From Methanoregula sp. (GTDB taxonomy: Archaea; Halobacteriota; Methanomicrobia; Methanomicrobiales; Methanospirillaceae): a stretch of 64,000 nucleotides of DNA. How positions within the stretch are numbered: position 1 is the first letter of the stretch; each line of letters starts with the position of its first letter. The translations under genes and the position numbers were made by a program. The notes under the pieces are model-generated. The model did not search any database. It was not told the origin of the DNA and saw only the letters and a list, made by a program, of their open reading frames with translations. The stretch covers positions 1 through 64,000 of the forward strand of contig NZ_JAJRCG010000001.1 in assembly GCF_028679125.1 (NCBI RefSeq). Reading direction: 5' to 3'. Positions 63,042 to 64,000 of this stretch are shown here, piece after piece.

Positions 63042-63350
63042 ATGGACTACCTGCGGATTCTCTCCGGTAAGGAAACCCCCCTCCCGATCTACACGGCAAT
63101 TGTTGCCGCCCTTGAGAATCCGCGTGCATTTCCCGACCTGCTGGAACCGATCTACCGGGAGGCCATGCAGCTCGATGACGAAACACTCGACCGGTTCCGG
63201 TTCTCCTTGATGCGACTCCAGCTCTATGCCGATATCCATCGCAATGAGGATCTGGAACAGGCCATGCAGATCAAGTACGTGGCGCAGGTGCTGGAAAAAG
63301 TGGTGTACGGCTCACTGGTCATGGAGCCGGCCGAGCCCTCTGCGGACTGA
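63042..63350 (+). CDS. Hypothetical protein following the Mrp gene, 102 aa
   Basis: Unrecognised helical, acidic protein (LPIYTAIVAALENPRAFPDLLEPIY; LDRFRFSLMRLQLYADIHRNED). It has no Cys or membrane segment. It starts three bases after the Mrp stop, so it is translationally coupled and may be a partner of the Fe-S carrier. It ends in MEPAEPSAD. Function unknown. Confidence 0.7.
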   Translation: MDYLRILSGKETPLPIYTAIVAALENPRAFPDLLEPIYREAMQLDDETLDRFRFSLMRLQLYADIHRNEDLEQAMQIKYVAQVLEKVVYGSLVMEPAEPSAD

Positions 63351-63521
63351 TATTTTTTCATCCCTTTTTCCCCGACCACTATGTTTTTATCGGAGTAAAC
63401 ATGCACTGGTGATACCCTTATGTGCAGACCCGGTAAATACTAAGTAATCAAAAATCTGCACAAGCCCCATCCCGGGCATCGCACGAATACCCAATACCCA
63501 GACACCATATATGGAGAAATA

Positions 63522-63977
63522 ATGACATCACGCATGCAGTCCCCGCACACCACCTGTCCGGGGTGCCAGGAAGAGGTCTTCCTCGATGAACTCGTCGGCG
63601 GCAAATGCCCCTTGTGCGGCTGCACGCTCGAGGACTTCGAGGAGTCGTTTGGGGAGTATGAGGGAATCCTCGACCGCTCCGATCTCTCTTGGCTGATCTT
63701 CAACTACTTCGTGTTCAAGAAGTTCGTTGACCTCGGCGTGCCCCCGCACCAGATCATGGACCTTGTGGCTGCGTACGGACAGAACTCAGAGAAGCCGCCT
63801 GAAGAATGGGACCGGACCACCTTTGTCCTTGAGATCCCGATGAGAGTCTTGGACCGGATCCGGCCGAAATACTGTGCAAAATGCCACCACTGGTTCTTCC
63901 GCGGCGGGAAGAAGCAGATCCGTGGCGATATGCGCAAGACCGATCTCCTGATTGAGTTCGTCTGCGACCGGTGTTAA
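63522..63977 (+). CDS. Zinc-ribbon hypothetical protein, 151 aa
   Basis: Two zinc-ribbon-like pairs: CPGCQEE with CPLCGCT near the N-terminus and CAKCHHWFF with CDRC near the end, flanking a helical acidic middle (FNYFVFKKFVDLGVPPHQIMDLVAAYG). A ggag SD precedes the ATG at 63522. No family recognised; the two ribbons suggest a nucleic-acid or protein adaptor. It is the last complete gene before the window end (63977), with no known operon partner in view. Confidence 0.7.
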   Translation: MTSRMQSPHTTCPGCQEEVFLDELVGGKCPLCGCTLEDFEESFGEYEGILDRSDLSWLIFNYFVFKKFVDLGVPPHQIMDLVAAYGQNSEKPPEEWDRTTFVLEIPMRVLDRIRPKYCAKCHHWFFRGGKKQIRGDMRKTDLLIEFVCDRC

Positions 63978-64000
63978 TTCCCCTTTTTTCCAACACCCAT

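Overview
The window reads as a chromosomal segment of a methanogenic archaeon, most likely Methanomicrobiales (a Methanoregula-like lineage is a guess). Supporting signs are the Sep-tRNA:Cys-tRNA synthase used by methanogens for RNA-dependent cysteine synthesis, a likely methanogenesis marker 8 protein, DUF1890/DUF1894, DUF169, DUF4013 and UPF0058 family proteins, an AglB oligosaccharyltransferase, archaeal TATA elements and SD motifs, and high G/C at third codon positions. No rRNA, CRISPR array, prophage or intact insertion sequence was seen.

Layout. 0-5.6 kb: small conserved proteins, a zinc-binding DGC-type protein, an amino-acid permease and an ArsR-type regulator whose likely operator lies upstream of both target genes. 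5.6-11 kb: a sulfur amino-acid block with a tandem-Cys leader peptide, a CBS/CysK-type enzyme, a cystathionine gamma-lyase-type enzyme, an odd tRNA-Cys, CysRS and a second transsulfuration paralogue. 11-19 kb: a protein made of 35% Met plus Cys, marker 8, a response regulator with two paralogous hybrid sensor kinases, a PaaK-type CoA ligase and a frameshifted winged-helix regulator. 19-28 kb: an ABC importer, a tRNA-Cys with a radical SAM gene, a six-copy inverted-repeat family (first cluster) and a four-subunit 2-oxoacid:ferredoxin oxidoreductase. 28-36 kb: two more tRNA-Cys genes, a decayed acetyltransferase, SepCysS, MetY, MetX-CBS, DUF1890, DUF1894 and ThiI. 36-46.5 kb: transporters, a PAPS-reductase/cysteine-desulfurase fusion with an internal start, and a ThiM-ThiE-LigD phosphoesterase operon. 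46.5-55.6 kb: UPF0058, tRNA-Thr, DUF3467, a Cas4-like protein lacking the catalytic lysine, the second repeat cluster, AglB, a nucleotidyltransferase/Sua5/ACT operon, tRNA-Gly and a sorted surface protein. 56-64 kb: an HTH-FHA protein next to a receptor-like Ser/Thr kinase with a beta-helix ectodomain, a dGTPase-like HD protein, TrmO and an Mrp/NBP35 ATPase.

The unifying theme is sulfur and cysteine. Four tRNA-Cys genes, two routes to Cys-tRNA (CysRS and SepCysS), acetylhomoserine-based homocysteine synthesis, reverse transsulfuration, a cysteine desulfurase and ThiI lie within about 37 kb. The most novel items are the Met/Cys-rich repeat protein, the divergent tRNA-Cys beside a CysRS with an altered zinc ligand, the cysteine leader peptide, the fusion with an internal start, the C7-tipped inverted repeats and the beta-helix receptor kinase with its FHA partner. 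All functional calls come from reading the sequence and recalled family features; no database search was run.
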